This document shows positions 46,130-57,309 of a DNA stretch of 64,000 nt, one piece after another. Both the position numbers and the translations under genes were made by a program. Origin of the DNA: Camarhynchus parvulus (lineage: Eukaryota; Chordata; Aves; Passeriformes; Thraupidae). The notes under the pieces are model-generated. The model was not told the origin of the DNA. It saw only the letters and a program-made list of their open reading frames with translations, and did no database searches. The DNA lies in the NCBI RefSeq assembly GCF_901933205.1, contig NC_044585.1, forward strand, positions 682,001 through 746,000. The letters are read 5' to 3'. Position 1 is the stretch's first letter. Every line of letters starts with the position of its first letter.

Positions 46130-46426
46130 ATGGGATGGGATGGGATGGGATGGGATGGGATGGGATGGGATGGGATGGGATGGGATGGGATGGGGATGGG
46201 GATGGGATGGGATGGGATGGGGATGGGGATGGGATGGGATGGGATGGGATGGGATGGGATGGGATGGGATGGGATGGGATGGGATGGGATGGGATGGGAT
46301 GGGATGGGATGGGATGGGATGGGATGGGATGGGATGGGATGGGATGGGATGTGGATGGGATGGGATGGGATGGGATGGGATGGGATGGGATGGGATGGGA
46401 TGGGATGGGATGGGATGGGATGGGAT
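46130..46426. repeat. 297-bp GGGAT pentamer array
   Basis: Nearly pure TGGGA/GGGAT units with three or four GGGGAT or GTGGAT variants at 46190-46225 and 46350. Plus-strand GGG runs spaced by AT give tens of potential G-quadruplexes. Translations (Trp-Asp-Gly-Met) are repeat artefacts. Confidence 0.98.
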
Positions 46427-46784
46427 ATCCCAGCCCTTTGGACTCGCACAGAACCACAGCTCAGCAGCCCCCAGCACTGATGTGCCACAGGAGGTGCCTG
46501 GGAGGTGGATGTGGGGAATGTCCTCTCCTGCTTTCCATGCAGCCAGAGCCAAAGCCCAGCTCTGTCCCTGTGCAGGCAGCTGGGCACCAGCAGCAGAGGT
46601 GCTGCAGGGTGGCAGTGACCCTGCAGTGCTGGGGCAGCACACTGAGGCCCCTGTGCTGCTTCTGCAGCTGCTGTGGGAGGGGGAACACCCTGGGTGCAGC
46701 CTCAGGGTCCCTGGAGCCAGGTGGGACAGAGCAGAGCCATGAGGGGAATGTCCCACCACCCGTGATCCGGGGGCTCTCACCTTT
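46427..46784. other. interval without a recognised feature
   Basis: GC-rich, non-repetitive DNA between the GGGAT array and the group D LTR. Confidence 0.5.
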
Positions 46785-47409
46785 TGTGGGGATCTCTAGC
46801 TGGTCAGAGTGACCCCGAGAAAAGTTGGAAAGTCTCTTTTCCCAGCCCAGCACTTGAAGAAGGAGTCAGAGTACTTCATTTCTCGGTCTCAAGGTTGTTC
46901 ATTGTTTCTTATCTATAAAAAATTTTCTCTTGGCTTGCTGAGGTCAGCTCAGCAGGACAGTTCCAGGCACTCTGCCTGCCCCCAGGGCGGTGTTATGTCT
47001 TTATACTAAAAACTACAAGTACAATGTTTACAATTACTTTCCAATACCTATCACCTGTGTTAGACAGTGAGCTCTTACTCTAAACCAATCTGTAAGTGCC
47101 AACGTCACAGCAGAAGATGGAGGCCAAGAAGAAGAAGGAGAAAGGCTGGACACACCCAGTTCCCTCCATTTTGCCCCTGAACCCCCATACCAAAACCCCT
47201 AAAATCTACTTTTCCACCCTGTGATAACTTCACTAATGTTCTACCTAAGCTGTTCTGGCTTGCTGATCTTCATACAAGGTTGGTAACTTGCTCCACGGCT
47301 CATAATCAAACCCACACAGGCATTTTGGGCTCTGTGCCAGGGTCTCTGTGACCCCTGGCAGGGGTCTGGGCTGCTCAGGACAGCCAGAGGGATGTCCTGG
47401 GTCCTGACA
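46785..47409 (-). mobile_element. solo LTR, group D copy 2
   Basis: 625 bp, TGTGGGGATC...GTCCTGACA, perfect 6-bp TSD ACCTTT (46779-46784 and 47410-47415). Colinear with 20499-21121 and 52384-53003. Of the three copies it best preserves the TG...CA ends. Minus polarity from TATA and AATAAA placement. Confidence 0.93.
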
Positions 47410-47415
47410 ACCTTT

Positions 47416-48077
47416 TGTGGCCCTGGCAATGCCCAGCCCCTCCCTAGGGGTTTGCCAGGGCCTTCATCCCTGGGAGTCCTGCCTCCCACAGGACTCAGTG
47501 CTTTTGGCCATCCCCATCTCCCCTCAGTCCTCCCACTCTGCCAGGACGTGCTGGTGCCATCACTGCCTCTTCTCCTGTGCCCGGTGGGGCAGGAGCAGCC
47601 CATCCTCCCCCTGGGCATCTCTGGGAGAGCAGCAAATCCAGAAATTGGGAGCAAAGCTCAGCTCAGCACCACAAAGGCTTCAAGGCCTGGGTTGAGCAGG
47701 AGACAAAAGCTGCCAGCCAGGCTCTGGCTCCCAGGCTCTCCCTGCTGAGAGGAGCTCATGGAATCTGAGCCACACGTGGCATTGGAGCTCTCTGTGCCCT
47801 TCATGCTTGTGGAGGAATAAAGGCTTTTCTTGTGGGCTCTGTGAGCCGAGCCTCTCCCTGGGCACAGTTTGCTATGGAAACCAGGCCCTGCTCTGCCAGC
47901 TCAGCCCTCAGCAGTGAGGAACAGAGCCAGGGTGGGAGACAGCAAGCACAGAGACCCTGAGCCTGTGCTGCACCTCACCAGGGCACACCTGGGGCAGCTC
48001 CCTGCCTCTCTAGCCTGGCTCCCAATCTGGGAGGGCAGGAGGAGAGAGGGAGACTGGGCACAGGGAGGGCAGAAGGT
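47416..48077. other. interval without a recognised feature
   Basis: GC-rich, non-repetitive; an AATAAAGG near 47816 has no supporting gene. Confidence 0.45.
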
Positions 48078-49439
48078 TGTAGTGCGTTTTTATACTTTGT
48101 AATACTTGGAAGAAGTTTTGTTTTGTATCCCCATATTTTTCCCAAATGGTTGATCCCAGACTGTACCCCCTCCCTTTACCTGTGTAATCCCTCTCCCTGG
48201 ATGAGATCATCCCCAAATCCCCACCCTGGCTCTCTGTCAATCACTCACCATCCCATCCCCTCCATCCAGAAGCTTCGGTCCAGGATGTCGAGTGATTAGC
48301 CAGAGGCCAGGGGTCAGCCCCCCAAGCCGTGCCCCACATGCTGTCCTAAATGTCTATCCCCCAGTACCCATCCCTCAGGGTCACTTATTGGTCAGTAAAA
48401 TGTTATCTACTTTCGGTTTCCACCTCCCTTTAAATGTAACCTTGGCACATCTCCCGGGGCTCTCGGCAGGAGCCCCCTGAGGTGTAGGGGCTCCTTTGGT
48501 GTTGTATTAAACACATTTACAACAATTCTCATACATATACAGTAATACATTACACAACAATACTTATACATATATTACACAACAATACATTGCAACTTAT
48601 ACATTATAACAGTTACATTACTACAGCATCTATCTCTACTTGTCGAGACGGTCATAACTCAAAGTAAATCCCTCAAATGTCCCATAATTATTACTTGTTG
48701 GTGGCTCACCTATTCTCAGGTGTCTTGATTGAGATAATCAGGTCTAGACCTCCTTGTGGCTTCCACCTGCCACTCTCTGCTTCACCAACGCTGCCTCCCC
48801 CACTCCATCCCAGTGGGTCACAGTAGCCCTAAACACTTTACACTAACCTATACATTACAGTAAACATTACAACCATACTTATATATTACAGTGAGCATTA
48901 CAACAACAGAGTCCATCCCCTCCAGGGGCTTTTCCCGAAGCACCCAGCCAGAAGCATCTGCAGCTAATCCAGCAGCAATCCAATGAAGGATATTGCTGCC
49001 AGACTGCCACAGAGCCCTGGCATGTCCAAAGCTTCTCCAACTCTCTCCTGGGGTCAATCTTCTTCTGATATTATTCATCCCTTCTGGGGGAACTCAGCAT
49101 CTTCTCCAGGGACTCTTCTGGTCCTTGCAGCAGCCATTTCTGGGACTCTCCTGGTTCTTGCAGCAGCCTTCTCCTGGCTCTTACAGTCTTCCTTCTGCTT
49201 CTTGCAGGCTTCTAACTCCTTGGCTGACTCCACCCTTTTATGGTCCTTGTACTTAATTGCTTACAGGTGTCTATGCCACTTGTTCTTAATTGGCCCCAGC
49301 TGCAACTCATTGGGGAATACTGTGCCCCCTTACCATTCTCCCTACACTTTGGGATTCCTAGAATAAAACCTTGGATTAACCCCTGCTAAGAGTCGGCCCT
49401 TTATCTCCTACCGATGTCTCTGGTGTCTCTCCTGCTGCA
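48078..49439 (+). mobile_element. LTR, group I, split by LTR H
   Basis: Sections 48078-48499 and 49353-49439, about 509 bp when joined. Plus-strand order is LTR-like: CCAAT-type ATTGGTCAG, TTTAAATG box near 48430, GGGGCTCTCGGCAGGAGCCCC-like R start, AGAATAAAACC polyadenylation signal (49359 region), and a U5 with GATGTCTCTGGTGTCTCTCC ending GCTGCA. Flanks AAGGT/AAGGC suggest a 4-5-bp TSD. Layout and short TSD recall gammaretrovirus-like ERVs, which is inference. Confidence 0.75.
48500..49346 (-). mobile_element. LTR, group H, nested in LTR I
   Basis: 847 bp, TGTTGTATTAAAC...CTCCCTACA, perfect 6-bp TSD CTTTGG (48494-48499 and 49347-49352). The minus strand has CCATAAAAGGGTGG (a TATA-type box) about 100 bp from its 5' end, then GCTGCTGCAAGAACCAGGAG-type direct repeats and a 76-codon frame starting at plus 49078. 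The far end is rich in GTAATGTAT and TGTTGTGTAAT repeats. No other copy in the window. Confidence 0.9.
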
Positions 49440-50071
49440 AAGGCGACCAGCCCAGCTGCCCTCAGTACCCTCGGGGCACAGAGAGTGTCTCCCCGCTGTT
49501 GGCCATGTTGGGGCTGGCCAAGGTTCCTGAGAGGCTCCCAGAGAGACAGAGACAGCAGAACAGCAGAATTCTCCCCATTCTGCTCATTTCTAAATAGATC
49601 CTTTTCTCCTCATTATTTCTCTTCTCAGTGTTTTCCAGCCCCTCCAGACAGGGTTGCACAGAAATACCAGGCAGTGTTTTCAAGACTTACAAACTAGGAG
49701 ATGTGTCATTAAAAGTTTGGATTATTCCTGCTTTTCTGCCAGGAGCGTGGCAGGGACCTGCCAGGCAGCTCCTGGGAATGTCAGAGGCTGTGGCTGAGAG
49801 GAGCTGGCCAGCCCTGGGGATCATTTTGCTGTCATTGTCAGACACCTTGGCATGGCAGGAGTGTCCTGCAGTGCTCAGGAACGGGGGAACCCAGGACTGG
49901 GGGAACCCAGGATTGGGGGAACCCAGGCTTTGCCTGCCCAGCCTCTGCTGGCAGGGCTGTTCCCAGTGGAGCAGCTCTCTGCAGAGCCGGGAGGGACAGG
50001 GAGGAGGCTCAGTAAAACAGGGGGCAAATCCTCCTCCCCTCGGGGCCTCATTGGGGGCTCTTGCAGGGGTG
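49440..50071. other. interval with an 18-bp triplicate
   Basis: Three tandem copies of GGGGGAACCCAGGAYTG at 49880-49930; the rest is unrecognised. Confidence 0.6.
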
Positions 50072-50728
50072 TGTGGAAAACACCTTCACTCTCCTGGGAA
50101 CTCTTTAAAAGTGTAATAAAGGACAACAGGGGACAAGGACCACAGAGCAAAGGTTGTTATGGCACTCAGCTGAGAGCCCCCTGTTATCCTCAGGGTACCC
50201 CTTAAATACCTTGAATTACATCAGCCTGTTGCATATTCATGGACCCTCACGCATAGTAAACTTTTCCCCAAACCTGTTCACATGTTCCAAGAACTGTTCA
50301 GCCTGGCTCCTCCTTGGATCTGCCTTTTTAGAGTGTGTGCATTCCTTGGTTGTGGTTTTAGTCCATTCTTATCCCCTCCAGTTTGTGGCTCCTCCTTGGA
50401 TCCAGCATTTCAGAGCATGCACATTCCTTGGCTGTGGTTTTAGTCCTTTTTTATCCCCTCCAGTTTTGGGCCTTGTTCCACTCTGCCTTGCCAGTGAGTG
50501 CTGATGGTTGGCAGATCTGTACAGGGGCGCTCATCCCGTGTTCACTGGGTGTTATCCCATCCCAGCAGGCATTGTAACACAAGCACACTGATATCAGCTC
50601 TTGCACTAGTATGTCTAGGCTTAATTAACAGCAGAAATAAAAACTATATCAGAGTTACTTTAACACCACACATGTAAATCCATTTTAATATTTGCAAAAA
50701 GCCAATATTACAATATGTATCTATAACA
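50072..50728. mobile_element. solo LTR, related to group B
   Basis: About 657 bp, TGTGGAAAACACC...ATCTATAACA. The right end (TTTTAATATTTGCAAAAAGCCAAT) and the CAGCCTGTTGCATATTCATG motif match group B; the middle differs. Flanks GGGTG/GGTGT are an approximate 5-bp TSD. Contains an internal 82-bp tandem duplication. Confidence 0.75.
50305..50468. repeat. 82-bp tandem duplication inside an LTR
   Basis: Copies 50305-50386 and 50387-50468 share GGCTCCTCCTTGGATC, GCATTCCTTGG/ACATTCCTTGG, TGTGGTTTTAGTCC and TTATCCCCTCCAGTTT. U3 enhancer duplications of this size are common in retroviral LTRs. Confidence 0.9.
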
Positions 50729-51392
50729 GGTGTCACTGCAAAAAAGAGGGATCAGCCCCACGGGGATGTGTACATCCAACCTCCTTGTCCAGTGACGTTT
50801 ATTTGATCATTTGAAAGTCCCTGCAGGTCACCTTTGCCTGCAGTGGAGTCCAGGGCTGGTGTTTCCTCCTGAGCAGCGGTGTCCCAGAGCCTGGAGCCCA
50901 GAGGGATGCCCTCCCCAAAGCCCAGTGGTGAAATGCAGCTACAAACACCCCCGACCTCTGGCATCTGTGGGGCACAGCAAACCCGTGCTTGAACCACAGC
51001 TGGCCCTTGAAAAGGGGGAGAAGGACTCACCCTTGCGTGGCTCAGCTGCAGGAGCCGTTCTGGGCAGCCCTGGCTCTGCAGCCAGTCCCACATTTCAGGC
51101 AGGAACGCCTGAGCTGCCTCTGCGGCTCCTCCAGCTCTGTAAATCAGCTCCCCCCGCCCGCCTGCCCTCCCCAGGAGTGCTTAAATCAACCCTAAATGAG
51201 CTCTTTTAAGGAAATGCGGGCAATCAGCGCTGAGTTATTGCGAGGCACAGGGGCTTTCTTAAAAGCGACGAGCACTTATTGGTCATCTGCGCTCCAGAAG
51301 GCGCAGCCCTGTAAATCAGAGCCCGCGGGCCGAGCCTGGAGCTCAGCCTGTGCTGGAGGATTGGCGGCATTGTCCTCCCTGCCTGCTGGCTT
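50729..51392. other. single-copy, partly CpG-rich interval
   Basis: 51190-51345 (GGAAATGCGGGCAATCAGCG, TTATTGCGAGGCACAGG, AAAAGCGACGAGCACTTATT, CCCGCGGGCCGAGCC) combines CpG density with AT-rich motifs and is a candidate conserved regulatory element. No exon recognised. Confidence 0.45.
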
Positions 51393-51606
51393 TTCAAACC
51401 ATCCTCTGTCCTTCCACACCATCCTCTGTCCTTCCACACCATCCTTTATCCTTCCACACAACATCCCTGTCCTTCCACACCATCCTCTGTCCTTCCACAC
51501 CATCCTTTATCCTTCCACACCATCCCCTGTCCTTCCACACCATCCTTTATCCTTCCACACCATTCCCTGTCCTTGTCCCACACCATTCCCTGTCCTTCCA
51601 CACCAT
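51393..51606. repeat. 20-bp pyrimidine-rich minisatellite
   Basis: About ten units of CATCCTCTGTCCTTCCACAC with CCTTTAT, CCCTGTCC and CATTCC variants. Confidence 0.95.
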
Positions 51607-52377
51607 CCTCTTCAGTGCTCAGGCTCTGGGTTTGAGCCCCTCTCCTGCTCTTTCCACACTGCCCTGCTTGGAGCCCACAGGAAATCAGAAAATCATGGAA
51701 AATGTGCCCTGTTCCTGAGGAAGGGGTGTTGCTCTCTGCAGGGCTGGTGTGATTTGGGAACCTGTCCCTGAGCCTTTCCTCATCCACCCCGTTTGCAAAC
51801 AGCTGCAAACCTCAGGAACAGGGAAGGAGACTCCCAGAGAACACAGTCTGGGATATTTCCTACCCCTCCTTCTTGCTGAGGTTCAGCTAGAGTTCATGTT
51901 TCATCTTTTTTGCCAGAAAAAATGAAGTAGCATCATAAAGTTGTGAGGAGCCCTGAATGCAGAAGCTGGCACCTCAAACAGTGTGCTCAGTACCCTGAGG
52001 TCAGTGGCAAACCCTGAAATGTGCTGAGAGCTGCAGCGTGGGAGAGCCTCACCTCCCCTGCCTTGGGGCTGAGCTCAGAGGGGCTCCTGCCCCCTGCCTG
52101 CCTCTCCTCCTGAGCCTGAGGAGCAGGGATGCTCCAGGGATGCTCCAGGGCTGCTCCATCCTGTGTTTAACAGGAGCACAGACACTGCCCACAGCCTGAT
52201 CCCATCGTTTCCCTGCCGGGGCTGGCACTGAGGGACAGCTCTGTCACCTCCCTGGGGGGAGGCATCCCGTGGGTCAGCCTCTGCCAAGGAAACCACAGAC
52301 CATGTTTGGAGCTCCTTCTCTGGATTCTCCTGCTTTAAAAGCATTTCAGAGTTCCCTCTTGTCTGTAATGTCAGGGC
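51607..52377. other. interval without a recognised feature
   Basis: GGATGCTCCAG is tandemly repeated at 52127-52150; otherwise non-repetitive. Confidence 0.5.
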
Positions 52378-52383
52378 AGTGGT

Positions 52384-53003
52384 TCTCAGGACATTGCAGT
52401 TTATTGCAGCCCCGGGACACGTGCCAAGTCTCTGTTTCAGCTGCACGTTTGAGGAATGAGTCGGAGCTCTTCAGTTCTTGGTCTCAGAGTTGTTTATTGT
52501 ATCTTATCTATAAGAATTTTTCTCCTGTCCAGCCGAGGTCCATTCAGCAGGACAGCCAGAGGCACTCTGCCTGCCCCCAGGGTGGTGTTATCTCTTTGTA
52601 CTACGAACCATGTATAACATGTTTACAATTACTTTCCAATACCTATCACCTATTTTAGACAGTGAGCTTCTATTCTAAACCAATCCCAAAGTGCCAGCAT
52701 CACAGCAGAAGATGGAGGTAGATGAGAAGAAGAAGAAAGGCTGGACACACCCAAGTCCCTCCATCTTGTCCCCAAAACCCCTATTCTAAAAACCCCAAAA
52801 TCTACTTTTTCACCTAGTGATAATTTTGTTATTACACTACTTAAACTTCTGTGGCTTTCAGGTCTTCATACAAAGCTGGTAATTTGCTCCACGGGTCATA
52901 ATCAAACCCCCAGGTGTTCTGGGCTGGGTACCAGGGTCTCTGAGCCCGCTGGCAGGGGTCCCGGCAGCTCTGGACACCCAGAGGGATGTGCTGAGTTCTG
53001 ACA
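52384..53003 (-). mobile_element. solo LTR, group D copy 3
   Basis: 620 bp with a perfect 6-bp TSD AGTGGT (52378-52383 and 53004-53009). The left end reads TCTCAGG rather than TG, while the right end GTTCTGACA is intact. Same minus polarity and colinear motifs as the other two copies. Confidence 0.9.
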
Positions 53004-53009
53004 AGTGGT

Positions 53010-53321
53010 GATAAATGTCATCTGTCCCCCAGGATACCGTACGTGGAGCCAGCTGTGGGTTTCTGGCAGGCTGGGGCAGTTTTGGGGTGCAGAAAGGGCA
53101 GCAGGAGCTGGAGTTCAGCACAGGGAGAGGCTGCAGGAGCAGTGGGAGGGCAGAGCTGAGTGGCAGCTGTCAGTCAAACAATGTCTGGCCATGAGCAACC
53201 CTTGGTGACCTCGCTCTCTCCAGGGCCTGGCACTTCACTGAAGTATTTCTTATTTTTCCATACCGAGCGTGCCCTCTTGGGTGCCCAAACCTGGTCATGG
53301 TCACCTAACCAGCCCCAGCTC
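53010..53321. other. interval without a recognised feature
   Basis: Nothing recognised. Confidence 0.5.
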
Positions 53322-53530
53322 CTCGGCCCTGCAGGGGCTCTGAGCTCTCCCTGGAGCCTTCTCCTCTCCAGGTGAGCACCCCCAGCTCTGCCAGCCTGGC
53401 TCAGAGCAGAGGGGCTCCAGCCCTTGGAGCATCTCCATGGCCTCCTCTGGTCTGGCTCCAGAGCTCTGAACCCTCCTGCTGTTGGACCAGGGCTGCAGGC
53501 AGTGCTCCAGGTGGGCCAGGGCTCAGCAGA
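53322..53530 (-). mobile_element. CR1 LINE internal fragment
   Basis: GGCTCTGAGCTCTCCCTGGA, GCCTTCTCCTCTCCAGGTGA, then GAGCAGAGGGGCTCCAGCCC and TGCTGTTGGACCAGGGCTGC. Corresponds to the part 5' of the common 3' end; the tail is absent. Confidence 0.82.
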
Positions 53531-54654
53531 GAATGTGAACTCCAAATAACTGGTGGCAGCTTGGTGGTGGCACCTCCCTGAGCTTTGCCATCAGGCTCAG
53601 AAGCGGGGGAGCAAAGGCAGAGGCTGCAGATCCGTGGTCCAGCAGAGATGGACAGGTGGGAAGGGAGGAGGGAGGGAAGTGGTGATCTGCAGCTCTTCCT
53701 GCCCATCCCAGATGCATCCAGCAGAGCAGGGATCCCGAGGGAGCGAGCAGAGCACAGCAGGAGCATGCAGGGGGGAGGAACCCTTTTCCCTGCCCTACTC
53801 AGCGGAGCATTTATGGTTTTTAATTCCCAGCTGTGTCATGTCAGATACAGGAACAGTCCTCAGAGCAAGGCCTGGAATAAACCTTCTCCTTCTGCTCTCT
53901 GTCCTGCTCTCAGGTTCATCTCCTGCCTCATTTGCTGCAAGCTCTGGTTGTATTTGTCATGGCAGAACTGTTTCAATTTCCAGTCCTCCTTGACAAGGCT
54001 CCTGACCCAGCCCATTTGCTGCTCTCAAATCCACTTGGATGTGCCTGAGAGCCCCATGCTCAGTGCTGCCCCTTTCTCTGGAGCCTCCCACCAAGCCCTG
54101 AGCTGCTCAGGGATGCACAGGCACAGCTTTGAGCTCGGGGATTTGCCTGGGAAGTGCAGGGGGACACAGAGTTGCTCAGGACACCAGGAGCCTCTCCTCC
54201 TGCATCGATGCTATCACTGTGAATCAGTGCAGGGGCTGTCTTTTGAAGAAACCGGTGATTTTTAACCTGCCCACGGGGTCTGACAGCTCTGCTGCCAGGA
54301 TTTATGTGCCTTGGAGAGCACCTGGGGGATGTGGGAGTGTGTGGGAGTGTGTGTGCAGAGCTGTGGTGCTGGGCCAGAGCTGCAGCTGATTGTCCAAGAG
54401 GGGCTTGGTTGTTAAAAATCATGTTTTGCACCCAGGGGCTTTGCTTTCCACCATTTTAATTCACCTTCCCATTTTCTTAGGACCTGTCCCGTGCTGCTGT
54501 TAACAGTGTCTGAAATGTTCAGATCTCTTCATAAGCCAGACTCTCTCCATTTACACCTTCATTTTTGCCTGGGGATGGAGCCCAGCAGCAGCTGGGGCTG
54601 TTTGTGCTGTGCTTGGCAGCCGTGCCCAGCTCAGCCCCTGTCACTGCTGATCAG
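53531..54654. other. single-copy interval
   Basis: Mixed composition; GTGGGAGTGTGTGGGAGTGT at about 54330-54352 is a short direct repeat. No exon or element recognised despite long frames. Confidence 0.45.
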
Positions 54655-54908
54655 GACCAGGGGTGAAGGTGCCACACAGACTCCAGGTCTCTCACAAGAC
54701 TAATCTGAGTTATTAGAAACCCGTTCCTTTTCATACGCGTTTCCTGATTGGTCATTTAATCAACACCCCATCACCACTGGCTAATTAAGAAGACACCCTT
54801 TGGTAAACATCTTATGAGGAAAAACTGTTCAAAACACCAGCTGTTAGATGGTTTTCATTCTTTCTCTGAGCTTTCTCAAAGTTCCCCAGGACAATTCCTG
54901 GGAAAGTT
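54655..54908 (-). mobile_element. truncated LTR related to group A
   Basis: Follows the group A order: ACAGACTCCAGGTCTCTCAC, ATTGGTCATTTAATCAAC, CTTTGGTAAACATCTTATG, GGTTTTCATTCTTTCTCTGA, CCCCAGGACAATTCCTGGGA. It stops before the group A terminal part (AAATATGACAGTGACA), exactly where the left arm of the inverted repeat begins. Confidence 0.65.
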
Positions 54909-55017
54909 GGACACTGGGGCTTGGGGCAGCCTGGGACAGAGGAAGGTGGCCCTGCCATGGCAGGGGTGGAATTCCATGATCTGAAAGGTCCCTTCCCACC
55001 CAGAACATTCTGGGATT
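54909..55017 (+). mobile_element. CR1 LINE 3' end, very short, within the left arm
   Basis: GGACACTGGGGCTTGGGGCA, GTGGCCCTGCCATGGCAGGG and AGAACATTCTGGGATTT. Truncated at a point where the right-arm copy continues for another 23-25 bp. Confidence 0.88.
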
Positions 55018-55359
55018 TGCCTGTAAAATCATCCCTCAGACCAGCACAGCACCACAGGGCAGCCTGGTATTGGTTCTTTGGCCTCCTTTTTGCCATCCCT
55101 ATCCAAGGGGAAGGAAGGAAAGGACGTTTGGTGCTCCACAAAAAAGAAATATTTCAGGAGAAAAAGCTTGGGGGGAAAAGGGGACAGCAAAATGTCACCT
55201 TTCCAAGGCAGAAATGTGGGCAGAGCGTGTCTGTCCCAAGTTCTGCTCTCCCCAGAGTCAGAACTTCCCTGAATCCTCCAACTTCAACCAGTCCAAGTGC
55301 TCTCTGAAACCACAGCAGTGAAAGACTAAATGACTTCAACCCTTTTCCAAAGGCAGGGA
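54909..55359 (+). repeat. left arm of a ~450-bp inverted repeat
   Basis: Starts GGACACTGGGGCTTGGGGCA and ends CCAAAGGCAGGGA. Its reverse complement is 58114-58559. By eye the arms differ by about three substitutions and four small indels (1, 2, 6 and 9 bp). The first 109 bp are a 5'-truncated CR1 3' end (to AGAACATTCTGGGATTT); the remaining ~340 bp are not CR1 and occur nowhere else in the window. Confidence 0.96.
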
Positions 55360-55494
55360 AGGTTTATGTGGCTTTCTCTCTCTGCCCAGGCTGTCGATAC
55401 CCACATTCCCCAGCCCAGCCTGGGGCTGGCACTGGGCTGGCACCAGCCCTGGTGTTCCCTCCAGCCCAGGTGTCTGCAGCTGATACAAACTTCC

Positions 55495-56112
55495 TGTGAA
55501 AAACGCCAATCACTTGTTTTTAAAATTTTAAAAGTTTAATGGTAATAAAATGGTTATAAAAATAGCAATATAGTTAGAGTAATAAAAATTTGAACAATTT
55601 GGATTAGGACAATATGAGACAACAGAAACAAAGAGATACAGATGTCTGGGTACCTTTTCTGGGCAAAATAAGCTCAAAAAAGGACCCACGTTAACAGAGG
55701 ATTAACCCTTAAAAACAATAACCTGTTGCATATTCATACACCTCATACATGATGCACAAATTCCATTCAAACACAGGATTCTGTCTGGGCAGTGTCAGCT
55801 TCTTCCTCTGAATCCTGACGGCGTCTTCAGGGCTGAGCAGGCAGGAAGAAGTTCGTTTCTTCTGAAAATGGAGCAATAAATTCTCTTTCTCTGAAAGATT
55901 CAGGTGTCCTGTGGCTGCTATCTCAGTGCAAGTCCTTTCTTTAAAAAGTATCTTACATAGCATAGTTTCTATTTTAACATTTTGTTATAACTGAAAACTA
56001 TATTTAACACACTACATAAGAAAATTAATACAGCGTTGCTTTCTAACACAACACATATAATATTCATTTTAATATTTGCGAAAAGCCAATCATAAAATAG
56101 GCATTTTTCACA
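55495..56112. mobile_element. solo LTR, group B copy 3
   Basis: 618 bp, TGTGAAAAACGCC...CATTTTTCACA; flanks CTTCC and CTACC give a 5-bp TSD with one mismatch. Same orientation as 6229-6838, opposite to 11874-12383. Lies in the spacer between the inverted arms. Confidence 0.88.
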
Positions 56113-56828
56113 CTACCCTCTCAGTCTGAAGTTGTTTTCTCTGCCTGTAATGTCAGAGTGGCCGGAGAGGCCGTGCTCTGAAATGTCACATTGTTTGTGC
56201 TTCCTCCGGGGCACATGGGGCAGGGACTGCAGCTGAAGGTCAGCTCCCACCATCCCTTTAAAGGCTGGGCCTTCATGCAAATGTTGGTAATGATCTCAGA
56301 GCTGCGGCCCCTTCCCTCCCGCTGCTGTCATTCCAGACAGTCCCAGGGACAGGGTGAGGGATGGAAACCCCATCCTGGGCTCCAGCTCCACACCTCAGGT
56401 GGGCAGGAAAGTGCAGAAGAGGCACAGGTGGGGCTGTGCCCTCCCAGTGGTGTGCCACTCCCTGGGAAGCTGCTGGGACCCTCTGCTCCATCAGAGCCCA
56501 TTCAGACGTTCTTCAAAGTGCCACACATTGTCAGAATCTCCAAAATCACAGTTGCAGGATCCCAGGGTGGGGAGGCTGGAGGGAGCCCAGAGGGTCCCTG
56601 GAGTCCCCTCGTGCAGAGCTCAGGGCACAGCAGGCTGTGCTCACAGCTCTGCCATGGCCCCAGCGAGGAGCCCCCAGAGCCTCTCTGGGCTCTGCTCAGG
56701 GCTGGCACTGCCCAGGGCAGCAGCTCTGCCTCCTGGGCAGGGGCAGCTCCTGGGCTCAGGCCCTGCCCGTGGCTCTGGGGCCATGGCTGGGCCTGGAGCA
56801 GAGCCTGGGGCTGCCCTGAGCCTGCACA
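56113..56828. other. interval without a recognised feature
   Basis: GC-rich, non-repetitive; open frames show no domain. Confidence 0.45.
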
Positions 56829-57296
56829 CAGGGACAGACTGGGGGACACACGGACACACAGACAGGGACAGACTGGGGGACACAGGGACAGGGACAGACT
56901 GGGGGACACAGGGACACACAGACAGGGACAGACTGGGGGACACAGGGACAGACTGACAGGGACAGACTGGGGGGCACAGGGACAGACTGACAGGGACAGA
57001 CTGGGGGACATAGGGACACAGACAGGGACAGACTGGGGGACACAGGGACAGACAGACAGGGACAGACTGGGGGACACACGGACAGACTGACAGGGACAGA
57101 CTGGGGGACACACGGACACACTGACAGGGACAGACTGGGGGACACATGGACAGACTGGCAGGGACAGACAGAGAGAGACACACTGACAGGGACAGACTGG
57201 GGGACACAGGGACAGACAGACGGGGACACACGGACACACAGACAGACTGGGACAGACAGGGACACACAGGGACAGACACACAGGGACAGACAGACA
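56829..57296. repeat. GACAGACTGGGGGACACA minisatellite
   Basis: About 470 bp of ~20-bp steps (GGGACAGACTGGGGGACACA) with nested GACA/CACA tetramers; higher-order units of about 30-40 bp include an extra GACAGACAGG or CACGGACACA. Cys-Pro-Ser-Val-Ser minus-strand frames are repeat artefacts. Confidence 0.95.
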
Positions 57297-57309
57297 GTCA
57301 GGCCCTTCG

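Noticed and set aside
56829..57296. Cys-rich secreted protein on the minus strand
   Set aside because: Cys-Pro-Ser-Val pattern comes directly from the GACAGACTGGGGGACACA unit.
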